Numbered from the stretch's first letter, positions 1-6,456 are shown. The stretch is DNA of 6,456 bases from Clostridiales bacterium (GCA_003343685.1 QAKS01000109.1:1-6456), one strand, 5' to 3'. Numbers and translations are program-made. The notes: a model not told the origin generated them from the sequence alone.

Positions 1-18
1 TTTGCGAGGACGCGGCAG

Positions 19-750
19 TTAGAGGAGCGGGGGCCACACCATCCTGTCTCCCCTTTTCCGAATTTGAAACACCGGAACGTCCACCTTTGCGGCAAAATTT
101 TCCGGCACATCAAAATCATTCTGAAAGTGCATGGGAATAAACAAAGCGGGATGAAATGTCTCGATAAACTCCAGCGCTCCGTCGTCAAAGGGGCCCTTGA
201 GACGGGTGTCGATGGGAAAAAACGCCACGTCAATTTTGCTGACAAACCGGGCAATATATCCCAGCGCGTCAGTAAAATTCTGCCGAAGTTGACGTTCCTC
301 GTCCTCCGTGGCTTCCGTGTGCCAGTGCCAGCAGTTCAGATCTCCCGCATGAAACAGCCTATAGCCGCCCGCCTCCACGTAGAAGGAGCCTCCGATATCG
401 GTAGAGGGGCAGCGGCGCACAAACAGGAAGTCGTCCCGCCATGTGGCGTCAACCCCCATCCTGTGTACATCAAACTCCTTCGGCGGGTTAATCATGCCCA
501 CGTCCAGAATATAGGCGGTATTGGGATTTTCCTCCGCATAGGTAAAGATAGCACGGTTGCAGTGATCATAGTGCCTGTGCGACACAAAAAAATACACCCG
601 CTCAAAGTCCGCCATCCTGCCTTTAGGCAAAACGCCGCAGGAGAAGCCCTCTCCTGCGCCGTATGGGTTTTCGTTGTAATAGTCGAACACAAGCAGCGTT
701 TTGCCGAGAATCACAGCAAAGCCGCTGTTGTCCAAATAATAGATTTCCAT
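19..750 (-). CDS. MBL-fold metallo-hydrolase (UlaG-like/COG2220 type), substrate unknown
   Basis: The 243-residue protein is a soluble metallo-beta-lactamase-fold hydrolase with no signal peptide or membrane segment. The zinc-binding signature HxHxDH is intact (H58, H60, D62, H63). A second ligand block, HAGDLN, follows at 134-139 (H134, D137), and a late histidine sits in PMHF (H208). The order and spacing fit a complete single-domain enzyme with a two-metal site. The family hydrolyses diverse esters, lactones and phosphodiesters, so the fold does not give a substrate; the W-H-W-H stretch after the HAGDLN block (141-144) may mark a subfamily. The start is forced: ATG at 750 is the first start codon after an in-frame TGA at 760-762. 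It lies 1 bp after the stop of the DUF4956 gene, and the only SD-like sequence (GGGAG, 766-770) is about 15 nt away, so translational coupling is likely. It is the last visible gene of the operon, ending with TAA at 19-21. A role in polyphosphate or phosphoester metabolism is inferred only from context. Confidence 0.9.
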   Translation of the reverse strand: MEIYYLDNSGFAVILGKTLLVFDYYNENPYGAGEGFSCGVLPKGRMADFERVYFFVSHRHYDHCNRAIFTYAEENPNTAYILDVGMINPPKEFDVHRMGVDATWRDDFLFVRRCPSTDIGGSFYVEAGGYRLFHAGDLNCWHWHTEATEDEERQLRQNFTDALGYIARFVSKIDVAFFPIDTRLKGPFDDGALEFIETFHPALFIPMHFQNDFDVPENFAAKVDVPVFQIRKRGDRMVWPPLL

Positions 751-751
751 C

Positions 752-1426
752 TTATGCGATCACATCTCCCGAATAGCTGATAATCGACGCCGTGTAGACC
801 CCCTCAATATGGGAAAACCTGTCTATCAGCGCAATATCCTGATCCGTCACGTTCATCTCCAGCGTCATTTCGATTACACCCTGAGACACCGTCTTGTTTT
901 TCAGCTTGCCTGCAGAAAACTTTTTGAGCATATTCCCCACGTCCGCCTTCGCTCTCTCGTCAAACCGCAGCACCAGAATGTACGGCATGGTGCGCTTCAG
1001 CTTGAACAGGGAGATCACGATGAGCAGCAGGCCGATTACGATAGTCGATATAATGGCGATCAGATAGAGATTTGCACCGACGACGATACCCTCGGCAATC
1101 GCCCAGAACATAAAAATCGTGTCGATCGGGTCTTTCACCGCAGTACGGAAGCGGACGATAGACAGTGCACCGACCATACCGAGAGAGAGCATCAGGTTGC
1201 TGCTGATGGTCAGGATGATCACCGACGTGACTAACGACAGCAGAATCAGGCTTGTGGCAAAGCTCCTGGTGAACACCACGCCGGAGAATGTCCGTTTGTA
1301 TATGAACATGATAAACAGGCCTATGACGAACGCAATCGCTATCGTCATAAGTATCTGGCTCCACGTTACCTCTCCTGTTGTAAAGCCCTCCAAAACACTG
1401 TTTTTGATGACGTCCTTTGTACTCAT
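752..1426 (-). CDS. DUF4956 domain integral membrane protein, partner of VTC-type polymerase
   Basis: The 224-residue protein has about four hydrophobic segments (roughly 24-43, 56-76, 102-117, 119-141) followed by a soluble C-terminal domain (about 148-222) of alternating strands and helices. Between the second and third segments lies the block GALSIVRFRTAVKDP (86-100), which I recognise as the signature of the DUF4956 family. Its basic residues R92, R94 and K98 and acidic D99 and D102 sit within or next to membrane segments. The family has no firmly established biochemical activity known to me, but its genes commonly sit beside VTC-domain polyphosphate polymerase genes, as here. The likely role is a membrane anchor or translocation partner for the polymerase; this is inference. 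ATG at 1426 has an AAGGAG Shine-Dalgarno 12 nt upstream. The gene starts 26 bp after the VTC gene and ends 1 bp before the MBL-fold gene. Its length is normal for the family and nothing looks broken. Confidence 0.92.
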   Translation of the reverse strand: MSTKDVIKNSVLEGFTTGEVTWSQILMTIAIAFVIGLFIMFIYKRTFSGVVFTRSFATSLILLSLVTSVIILTISSNLMLSLGMVGALSIVRFRTAVKDPIDTIFMFWAIAEGIVVGANLYLIAIISTIVIGLLLIVISLFKLKRTMPYILVLRFDERAKADVGNMLKKFSAGKLKNKTVSQGVIEMTLEMNVTDQDIALIDRFSHIEGVYTASIISYSGDVIA

Positions 1427-1438
1427 ATCTGTTATTCG

Positions 1439-1444
1439 CTCCTT
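1439..1444 (-). promoter_or_regulatory. Ribosome binding site of the DUF4956 gene
   Basis: AAGGAG on the minus strand, 12 nt upstream of the ATG at 1426, lies in the 26-bp gap after the VTC gene. The spacing is a little long but the match to the anti-Shine-Dalgarno is strong. It supports the ATG at 1426 and contrasts with the preceding VTC gene, which has no such site. Confidence 0.75.
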
Positions 1445-1452
1445 AAAAATAA

Positions 1453-2145
1453 TTATCTCTCGTATTTTCTGCAGGACACATATTTGGAGATCGCCGTCCT
1501 CTGGTTACACGCCATATTGGCGAGAAAGTTTTTGATATAGCCCGGCAGCGATTTGTTGAACTTGACCTCCAGCACCATCATCCCCGGCGGGCAGATCGGC
1601 ACGGTAGGCATGTTTCGGTCGAAAATGCTCCCCAGCGGGCTGCCGCTCCGCAGGTTCTTGTCAAAGGTGATGCGAACGCTTTCGTAATCCATAACAAACG
1701 CCTCGCGCTCATAGTCTACCACAACCACGGGCTTCAGCTGGAAAAGCTTCATCTGCAAAAATATTTCCCGGGCATACGGAGAGTTTTTCGCCAGCAGAGG
1801 ATACGGGTCTCCCGCAATAATCCTGTCATATTCGCTTCTTGTGAGAGGCAGGCTCTTTTTCGCGATGTACTGGCCCTCCTTAATTTTCTTCTCAAATTTG
1901 ATTACGCGGTCGGAATAGTCGTAAATCCGTATGCGGTATTTTGCGCGGCTCTGGACGCCGGCCATTTTTTCAACGAGCGCCGTCTCCTCAAAATCGTCGA
2001 AGTACAGGCTTCGGATCGTATACTCTCCGTTTTTTCCGGCATTTTTGTCCCGTTTCAGCATGTGCGCCAAGCCGGTAGAAAGAACGGCGTAGTCGCTTTC
2101 GTTAATATAATATTTTAATTCGTGCCTGAACGTCAGTTTCTCCAT
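1453..2145 (-). CDS. VTC-domain (triphosphate tunnel) polyphosphate polymerase
   Basis: The 230-residue soluble protein consists almost entirely of one VTC domain, the tunnel-fold catalytic domain that in yeast Vtc4 makes inorganic polyphosphate from ATP. Visible marks in order: RHELKYYI at 7-14 (E9, K11) on the first strand; SLYFDD at 46-51; a basic strand KYRIRIY at 69-75 (R71, R73); FEKK at 84-87; K96-K97; YEREAF at 145-150 (R147); VRITFD at 157-162 (R158); LEVK at 192-195, with E193 the probable metal ligand; and SKY at 220-222 (K221). Compared from memory with yeast Vtc4, this is the expected set of tunnel-lining basic residues plus the metal-binding glutamate. There is no SPX regulatory domain and no membrane segment; the membrane part is probably supplied by the next gene. 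ATG at 2145 is the only usable start: an in-frame TAA lies at 2155-2157, and the next Met (29) would lose the first catalytic strand. No Shine-Dalgarno is visible. It heads a three-gene operon with its own promoter. Polymerase activity is inferred from family. Confidence 0.92.
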   Translation of the reverse strand: MEKLTFRHELKYYINESDYAVLSTGLAHMLKRDKNAGKNGEYTIRSLYFDDFEETALVEKMAGVQSRAKYRIRIYDYSDRVIKFEKKIKEGQYIAKKSLPLTRSEYDRIIAGDPYPLLAKNSPYAREIFLQMKLFQLKPVVVVDYEREAFVMDYESVRITFDKNLRSGSPLGSIFDRNMPTVPICPPGMMVLEVKFNKSLPGYIKNFLANMACNQRTAISKYVSCRKYER

Positions 2146-2153
2146 AGTTCGGA

Positions 2154-2182
2154 ATTATATCACATATTGATGCGTTTTTCAA
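2154..2182 (-). promoter_or_regulatory. Sigma-A-type promoter of the VTC-DUF4956-MBL operon, predicted leaderless
   Basis: On the minus strand the -35 box TTGAAA (2182-2177) is followed by a 17-bp spacer and a perfect -10 TATAAT (2159-2154), preceded by TGA, giving an extended -10 (TGnTATAAT). Only 8 bases (TCCGAACT) separate the -10 from the ATG at 2145, so transcription should start within about 0-3 nt of the start codon. The element lies in the non-coding gap after addA, marks the VTC gene as the head of a separate transcription unit, and explains its missing Shine-Dalgarno. No operator-like inverted repeat overlaps the boxes. Confidence 0.65.
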
Positions 2183-2189
2183 GACAGGC

Positions 2190-2213
2190 GGGCGGGCCGA
2201 TATTCCCCCGCCC
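2190..2213 (-). terminator. GC-rich hairpin after addA, weak terminator candidate
   Basis: A 7-bp perfect GC stem (GGGCGGG at 2190-2196, CCCGCCC at 2207-2213 on the plus strand) encloses a 10-nt loop. On the minus strand it begins about 18 nt after the addA stop and ends just before the -35 box of the next operon. The sequence after it (GCCTGTCTTG) has no clean U tract, so intrinsic termination is uncertain. The position fits an end-of-operon structure that insulates the downstream promoter. Because of the repeated GGC/GGG units the stem can form in more than one register. Confidence 0.35.
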
Positions 2214-2231
2214 CATAAGGGATAGCCGACC

Positions 2232-5200
2232 TCACCCGTCCGTTCCAAGAGACATATACCTGTCCGCGCGGACAAAATAGAGCTGCGCACTTTTCACCGG
2301 CGCCCTGCGGATTGTCGTGACAGCGCGCTCGTAAATGGCGAGCTGCTTTTCGTAGTGAGAGAACAGCGCCGCCATATTGCGCTCGTCCGCGGCGTTTGTC
2401 TTGTAATCCAAAATCAAATACCCGTCCTTTTCCTTCACCAGCAGGTCGATAATCCCCTGCACCATTACCTGCTCCTCGGATCCTCCGTCCAGCCCCAGCT
2501 CCTTTGGCGACGCCATCAGGCAGAAGGGAACCTCCCGCTCCAGCTTCTCCGCCGCGCGGATTCTGTATGCCATATCCCCCGCGGAAAACACGGAAATCTC
2601 ACGGGCAAACCGCATGGCCTTCCGCCGCTCCTCCGGCGTAATCAGCCCCCGTGCGGTCATCTCCTCCGCCTCTTTTCTTACGTCCTCTTCGCTGCTTTTT
2701 TTCATGGAAAAGTGAGCCATAAATGCGTGGAGAGCTGTTCCCGTCTCCGCTCCCATTCCCTTCAGCGTGCCCATGGCCTCCGCCGCCGTCTCTTCTGCAA
2801 TGTACTCGCTCAGCAGCGAGCTGACGCCTACCTTCGCCGCCGTGCTGCTGCCGTGCGCAGAGCAAAACGGCACATAAGGGTTCTCCAGCCCTCTTTCCAA
2901 AACCTCATGCGCAGGGCGCCGAGAGGGCTTCTCCTCTCTCCGACCGGCGGACGGCGCCTGAACCACCCGTGCATCCACGCCTTCTATTCGTATCGTACCA
3001 TCGCTGCCGATCTCCGCACCCTCGCGGCAGAGCGCTCCCATCACCATGTCAAACAGGCTGTTTCTCCGCATGGGCGGCGCGCAAAAGCGTTCCATATATT
3101 TTTCCGGGTCGGCAACCGCCGCCGACAGGATGAGCCTGTCCTTTGCGCGGGTCATCGCCACATAGAGCACGCGGACCTCCTCGGCGTATTCGCTTTTTGC
3201 CGCCCTCATTTTGAACAGCTCTCTCACAAGCGTCTTTTCCCGCTTTCTGTTCTCCACGTCGTCGATATCCGTCGCCAGCCCCATATCCCTGTCGATTGTC
3301 ACCTTGCCCCTGTCTCTTCCGCCCTTTCGTGCGGCGGTATCCATCAGGATGACGACAGGGTATTCCAGCCCCTTGCTCTTGTGGATCGTCGTCAGGTGAA
3401 CACAGTCCAGTCCGGCGCTCTCCTCTGTAATTCTGGCGTATGCGCCCTCCCGGTCCTTGACGGCGTCCATCGTCATAAGCAGCGTGTACAGACTCTCCTC
3501 CAAGGCTGCCAGCTCCAGCAGTCCCGCAAAAAAGACTCTCCACGTATTGGCTCTGCGCGCGCCGTCGGGCAGAGCCTCCATATGCGCCTCGTAGGCAGAA
3601 AGCCTCGCCAGCGCGGGGAGAAACTCCGTGAGACGCATAGCTCTCTCCATTGCGCGCGCCTGCGTGAGCAGCGCGAGCAGTCTGGCGCACTTGTCATTCC
3701 CCGTCTTTGCCGCGGCCAAAAACGCCTCTTTCACAGTTCCGTCCTGATGGGCAGCGCGTATCTGTGCCAGATCACGCTCTCCCATCCGTCCCAGATGGCT
3801 CCGCATGACCGACAACAGCATAATATCGTCGCCCGAGCCGTCGATCAGCCGCAGGAGATTCATAAAGACCTCTACCTCCTCCATGGCGACAATCTGACCG
3901 TCAATGCATTCCGTCGGGATGCCCGCGCCGGAAAATGCCTCCAGAATCTCCCCCAGATGTGTTCGCGTCCGCACCAACACGGCGATATCGCCATAACAGA
4001 CGCCGCCGTCGTGCAGCTCGCCGATCCGCCGGGCCACGCAGGCTGCCTCCTCCGCCACAGGCGGCGCTTCCCCCGTGGCTTCCGTCACCAGAATTTCGGC
4101 GCCTCCCTCCTTTTTCAGTCCGGCAGTCAGCCTGTGCTCCGCCGTATAGGCAATCTCCGCAGTCTCCTGCGTCATAAGACGCTCCATTACGCGGTTTATA
4201 AAGTCGATTACCGCAGGCGCGCTGCGGAAATTCTCGTTCATATGAATCATCACGTTGCCGTCCGCTCCGCCGCCGAAGGCGTCCGCCTTTTTCGCAAAAA
4301 TATCCGGATCTGCCAGCCGGAAACGGTAGATGCTCTGCTTAATGTCCCCCACCATAAAACGGTTGTCACAGATGCGCGACAAAAACGACTCCTGCACCGG
4401 GTTTGTGTCCTGATACTCGTCCACAAACACATAGTCAAAGCGCTCCGCCATATGACGGCGGCGGCCCTCATCCTCCAGAATCCGACAGCCCAGCAAAAAG
4501 GCGTCGTTCAGGTCGATCACCTGCTTTTTCCGCTTTTCCTCCTCATATCGCGCGGAAAACTCCGTGAGAACATGGAGATATCTCCTCTCCATCTCCCCAA
4601 TATAGCTTTCCTCCCGCGCGATCCTCCGCTCCGCGTCGGCGACATCCATAGAGACGGCCTCCTTCAGCGCAGCCCGCGCCTCCTTCATCCGCTCTTTAAT
4701 GATCTCCTTTTTGTCACACGCCTCCCTGCTGACAGATTGGATTTTCGCAGCGGAAAGCCGCTTTGCCAATTCTTCGGCATCGCCCGTCCTCGCCGTCTCC
4801 AAAAGCTTTTCCAGCATTTCCGCGTCGTCGGTGCATTTTGCCGCCTGCTTCTCCATGCCATAGGTCTCTGCCAGCTCTAAAACGTATCTAACCAGCTCCA
4901 GCGCATGGGCAATGCAGTCCGCCGCATGGCTGAACAAAAGCTGCAAAACGGGACGTTTCTTTTCCTTTGCCAGCCAGCCAAGCCCCTCCTCGCGGCTCAT
5001 GGCGTAGTCATACAGGGTAAACAAATCCTCCACGAGGGGCTTGTCGTTTACGCCGAAATACCTGTCCCGCAGCTCCAGCAGCGCTGTGTCCTCCGCCTCA
5101 TACAGCTCCCGCAGCGTCTTTTCCATGGCGCGCGCCATCAGCGCGCCCGCCTCCTGCTCGGCGGCGACCCGTACCTTTGCACCCAATCCCATTTCAATGG

Positions 5201-5525
5201 CGTTCTCCCGGCACACCTTGATGGCAAAGGAGTGCATCGTGCAGATGTCCGCAACAGTACAGTATTCCGCCTGCTCTGCGAGCCGCCTCGAGCCGCTTCG
5301 CTCCGCCTCCTCCTCGATCACCGCCGTAATGCGCTGGCGCATGTCCCTGGCAGAGGCTTTTGTAAAGGTACAGATCAGCATACGCCGAATATCCGCACCC
5401 TCCTTGATCAGTTCCACAATGCGCCGCGCCAGAACAGTCGTCTTTCCGCTGCCCGCCGCCGCGGACACCAGCACGCTCCCGCCCCTTGTCTCCACGGCAC
5501 GGCGCTGCCTCTCAGTCATCTTCAC
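2232..5525 (-). CDS. addA: AddA helicase-nuclease subunit (ATP-dependent dsDNA exonuclease)
   Basis: AddA is the UvrD/Rep-type 3'-5' helicase and nuclease subunit of AddAB, which unwinds and resects double-strand break ends for RecA-dependent repair in the cytoplasm. The 1097-residue product has all expected motifs: Walker A AAGSGKTT (23-30, K28); motif Ia TFTKASA (53-59); Walker B DEYQDTN (369-375); motif III GDIKQSIYRFR (393-403); NENFRS (430-435); motif V HKSKGLEYP (715-723); and motif VI YVAMTRAK (788-795, R793). The C-terminal RecB-family nuclease domain follows, with H933, GIID (D1027), DYK (D1040, K1042) and QLAIY (Q1061, Y1065). D1040 appears equivalent to the B. subtilis nuclease residue D1172. 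It is shorter than B. subtilis AddA (1232 aa), mostly between the Walker B and nuclease motifs. The start is taken as GTG at 5525 because GGAGG lies 9 nt upstream; an ATG two codons later (5519) is less well placed. It overlaps addB by 14 bp, implying translational coupling. Confidence 0.97.
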   Translation of the reverse strand: MKMTERQRRAVETRGGSVLVSAAAGSGKTTVLARRIVELIKEGADIRRMLICTFTKASARDMRQRITAVIEEEAERSGSRRLAEQAEYCTVADICTMHSFAIKVCRENAIEMGLGAKVRVAAEQEAGALMARAMEKTLRELYEAEDTALLELRDRYFGVNDKPLVEDLFTLYDYAMSREEGLGWLAKEKKRPVLQLLFSHAADCIAHALELVRYVLELAETYGMEKQAAKCTDDAEMLEKLLETARTGDAEELAKRLSAAKIQSVSREACDKKEIIKERMKEARAALKEAVSMDVADAERRIAREESYIGEMERRYLHVLTEFSARYEEEKRKKQVIDLNDAFLLGCRILEDEGRRRHMAERFDYVFVDEYQDTNPVQESFLSRICDNRFMVGDIKQSIYRFRLADPDIFAKKADAFGGGADGNVMIHMNENFRSAPAVIDFINRVMERLMTQETAEIAYTAEHRLTAGLKKEGGAEILVTEATGEAPPVAEEAACVARRIGELHDGGVCYGDIAVLVRTRTHLGEILEAFSGAGIPTECIDGQIVAMEEVEVFMNLLRLIDGSGDDIMLLSVMRSHLGRMGERDLAQIRAAHQDGTVKEAFLAAAKTGNDKCARLLALLTQARAMERAMRLTEFLPALARLSAYEAHMEALPDGARRANTWRVFFAGLLELAALEESLYTLLMTMDAVKDREGAYARITEESAGLDCVHLTTIHKSKGLEYPVVILMDTAARKGGRDRGKVTIDRDMGLATDIDDVENRKREKTLVRELFKMRAAKSEYAEEVRVLYVAMTRAKDRLILSAAVADPEKYMERFCAPPMRRNSLFDMVMGALCREGAEIGSDGTIRIEGVDARVVQAPSAGRREEKPSRRPAHEVLERGLENPYVPFCSAHGSSTAAKVGVSSLLSEYIAEETAAEAMGTLKGMGAETGTALHAFMAHFSMKKSSEEDVRKEAEEMTARGLITPEERRKAMRFAREISVFSAGDMAYRIRAAEKLEREVPFCLMASPKELGLDGGSEEQVMVQGIIDLLVKEKDGYLILDYKTNAADERNMAALFSHYEKQLAIYERAVTTIRRAPVKSAQLYFVRADRYMSLGTDG

Positions 5526-6456
5526 TGTCTGAGCCCTCCCGCCGTATCAGCTGTTCTCTCGAAACCTCCGTAATCTCCCGCCCTGCGTTTGCGGGATACG
5601 CCTCGTCAAACCGGCAGATGCTTCTGTAGCCGCACCTGTCGCACTGGCTTTTTTTCTTCCTCACTGCCGGGCTTATGGCGTTGTCTCCGGTGTAAATACC
5701 CTCCACGGCTTTTTTTGCCAGCTTTTCCGCATATGCAATCAGCCCGTTCAGTTCTTCCTCGCCAAACACGTTTTCCGCCGGCTTCACCTGTTTTTCACCG
5801 GTCGCCTCGTCCAGCACAATGCCGATCCGCATGGCCCGCGCCGCGCCGCTGTCCAAGCTCTCCGCAAAGCCGCTGTCCCCGGACGCAAAGCCGCTCAGCG
5901 CCATATCGGAAAGGCGCTTTTCGTCAGGAACCTCCGCGTCGACCACGGGCGACCCTATCGTGAAGTAAAACGCCCCGCCCGGCTTGACGCCCCGCTCCCG
6001 ATAGCACATGAGCGCCGCCATCATGTAGATGACGAGCTGCAGCTCCAGACCGCAGGCAAACTCCGTCACGTCGAACCTCTTGTCCCCCGTCTTGTAATCC
6101 ACAATCCGTATATACTCGTTTTGAGCCCCTTCCGTTATGTCCACGCGGTCGATCACGCCTCTCAGCGCCACACTGCCGAGGGCGGTCTCTATTCTGTAGG
6201 CATTTTCTCCCTCAAACCTGACCTCGGTCCCAAGCACACGTGCGTCGCGGGGAAGCTGGTTTCTCACAGCCCGCGCCGCCATGGCAATGCGCTCCGTCAG
6301 GTGCTTTTCCGACATGCGATACCGCTTCATGGCAAATATGCCGCCGTTGTGCGCCTCCCGCTCCCGATCCCGCTCCTGTTCGATCAGCCTGTCCAGCAGC
6401 GCGTCGTCCGCGTCCCGCCAGTTTGTCCCCCGACGCTTCATCTCCCGCGCCACATG
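5512..6456 (-). CDS. addB: AddB subunit, C-terminal part (nuclease and Fe-S region), 5' end outside window
   Basis: This is the last 314 codons of addB; the frame stays open to the window edge, so no start is present. AddB is the partner of AddA, supplying a second nuclease domain and, in B. subtilis, Chi recognition. Numbering residues from the GTG codon at 6453, the fragment carries the RecB-family nuclease motifs GVIDRVD (99-105, D102), DYK (D119, K121) and QLVIY (139-143). Near the C terminus is C271-x2-C274-x5-C280, the same spacing as the three C-terminal iron-sulfur cysteines of B. subtilis AddB (C1121, C1124, C1130). The fourth cluster cysteine should lie about 40 or more codons upstream, outside the window. 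D119 matches the position of B. subtilis catalytic D961. The protein ends in an acidic tail (GSDSEDD) encoded across the start of addA. Nothing in the visible part is broken. The helicase-like N-terminal region cannot be judged here. Confidence 0.95.
   Translation of the reverse strand, partial: HVAREMKRRGTNWRDADDALLDRLIEQERDREREAHNGGIFAMKRYRMSEKHLTERIAMAARAVRNQLPRDARVLGTEVRFEGENAYRIETALGSVALRGVIDRVDITEGAQNEYIRIVDYKTGDKRFDVTEFACGLELQLVIYMMAALMCYRERGVKPGGAFYFTIGSPVVDAEVPDEKRLSDMALSGFASGDSGFAESLDSGAARAMRIGIVLDEATGEKQVKPAENVFGEEELNGLIAYAEKLAKKAVEGIYTGDNAISPAVRKKKSQCDRCGYRSICRFDEAYPANAGREITEVSREQLIRREGSDSEDD
5535..5539 (-). promoter_or_regulatory. Ribosome binding site deciding the addA GTG start
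   Basis: GGAGG on the minus strand lies within the 3' end of addB. It is 9 nt from the GTG at 5525 and 15 nt from the ATG at 5519. The better spacing favours the GTG start and a 14-bp overlap with addB. Confidence 0.65.

Noticed and set aside
1..18. Search for a terminator after the MBL gene
   Set aside because: Only 18 bases lie beyond its stop codon. They show no stem with a U tract, and the window ends too soon to judge whether the operon continues.
64..780. A 238-codon plus-strand frame opposite the MBL gene, and similar ones at 809-1234 and 4905-5573
   Set aside because: They are antisense shadows of well-supported minus-strand genes; the first two lie in codon-on-codon register with them. 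None has a recognisable motif.
1453..2061. Alternative VTC start at Met29, which would leave room for a leader
   Set aside because: It would remove the conserved first strand (E9, K11) of the tunnel domain, so the ATG at 2145 is kept despite lacking a Shine-Dalgarno.
2355..4880. An 841-codon open frame on the plus strand, opposite addA
   Set aside because: It lies in exact codon-on-codon register with addA, so it stays open because addA there avoids TTA, CTA and TCA codons. The translation is rich in Arg, His, Gln and Leu with no recognisable domain. AddA itself has all its family motifs.
5125..5138. A perfect 14-bp palindrome, ATGGCGCGCGCCAT
   Set aside because: It lies inside addA and encodes Met-Ala-Arg-Ala-Met in normal register. 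Alanine and arginine codons in GC-rich DNA readily give such palindromes, and no second copy or regulatory context is visible.
5512..5519. Alternative addA start at ATG 5519, giving an 8-bp overlap with addB
   Set aside because: The GGAGG site is 15 nt from this ATG but 9 nt from the GTG at 5525. The two options differ by only two residues and do not affect the product call.

Overview
The window is about 6.5 kb of gene-dense, moderately GC-rich bacterial DNA (mid-50s percent GC by eye). Every supportable gene is on the minus strand, so transcription runs from high to low coordinates. The gene content fits a Bacillota genome of the Clostridia type (Lachnospiraceae- or Oscillospiraceae-like): an addB-addA recombination nuclease pair, and a VTC-domain polyphosphate polymerase beside a DUF4956 membrane protein. 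The genus cannot be named from this sequence alone.

Upstream block (6456 down to 2232): the 3' end of addB runs off the window edge and overlaps the start of a complete addA. Together they encode the AddAB helicase-nuclease, which resects double-strand DNA ends and prepares them for RecA. The visible part of AddB keeps its nuclease motifs and the C-terminal cysteine triplet of the iron-sulfur cluster. AddA keeps its helicase and nuclease motifs but is about 130 residues shorter than the B. subtilis protein.

Boundary (2231 down to 2146): this 86-bp gap is the only real non-coding stretch. It holds a GC-rich hairpin just after addA, then a near-consensus sigma-A-type promoter (TTGAAA, 17 bp, extended TATAAT). 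The promoter lies so close to the next ATG that the mRNA is predicted to be leaderless or nearly so.

Downstream block (2145 down to 19): a compact three-gene operon. Gene 1 is a soluble VTC-domain (triphosphate-tunnel) protein, a likely polyphosphate polymerase. Gene 2, 26 bp later, is a DUF4956 integral membrane protein. Gene 3, 1 bp after that, is a metallo-beta-lactamase-fold hydrolase with its metal ligands intact. The VTC plus DUF4956 pairing recalls the eukaryotic VTC complex, which couples polyphosphate synthesis to membrane passage, with the parts split into separate polypeptides. This module is the least characterised and most interesting part of the window. I see no tRNA, rRNA, CRISPR array, insertion sequence or other mobile element.
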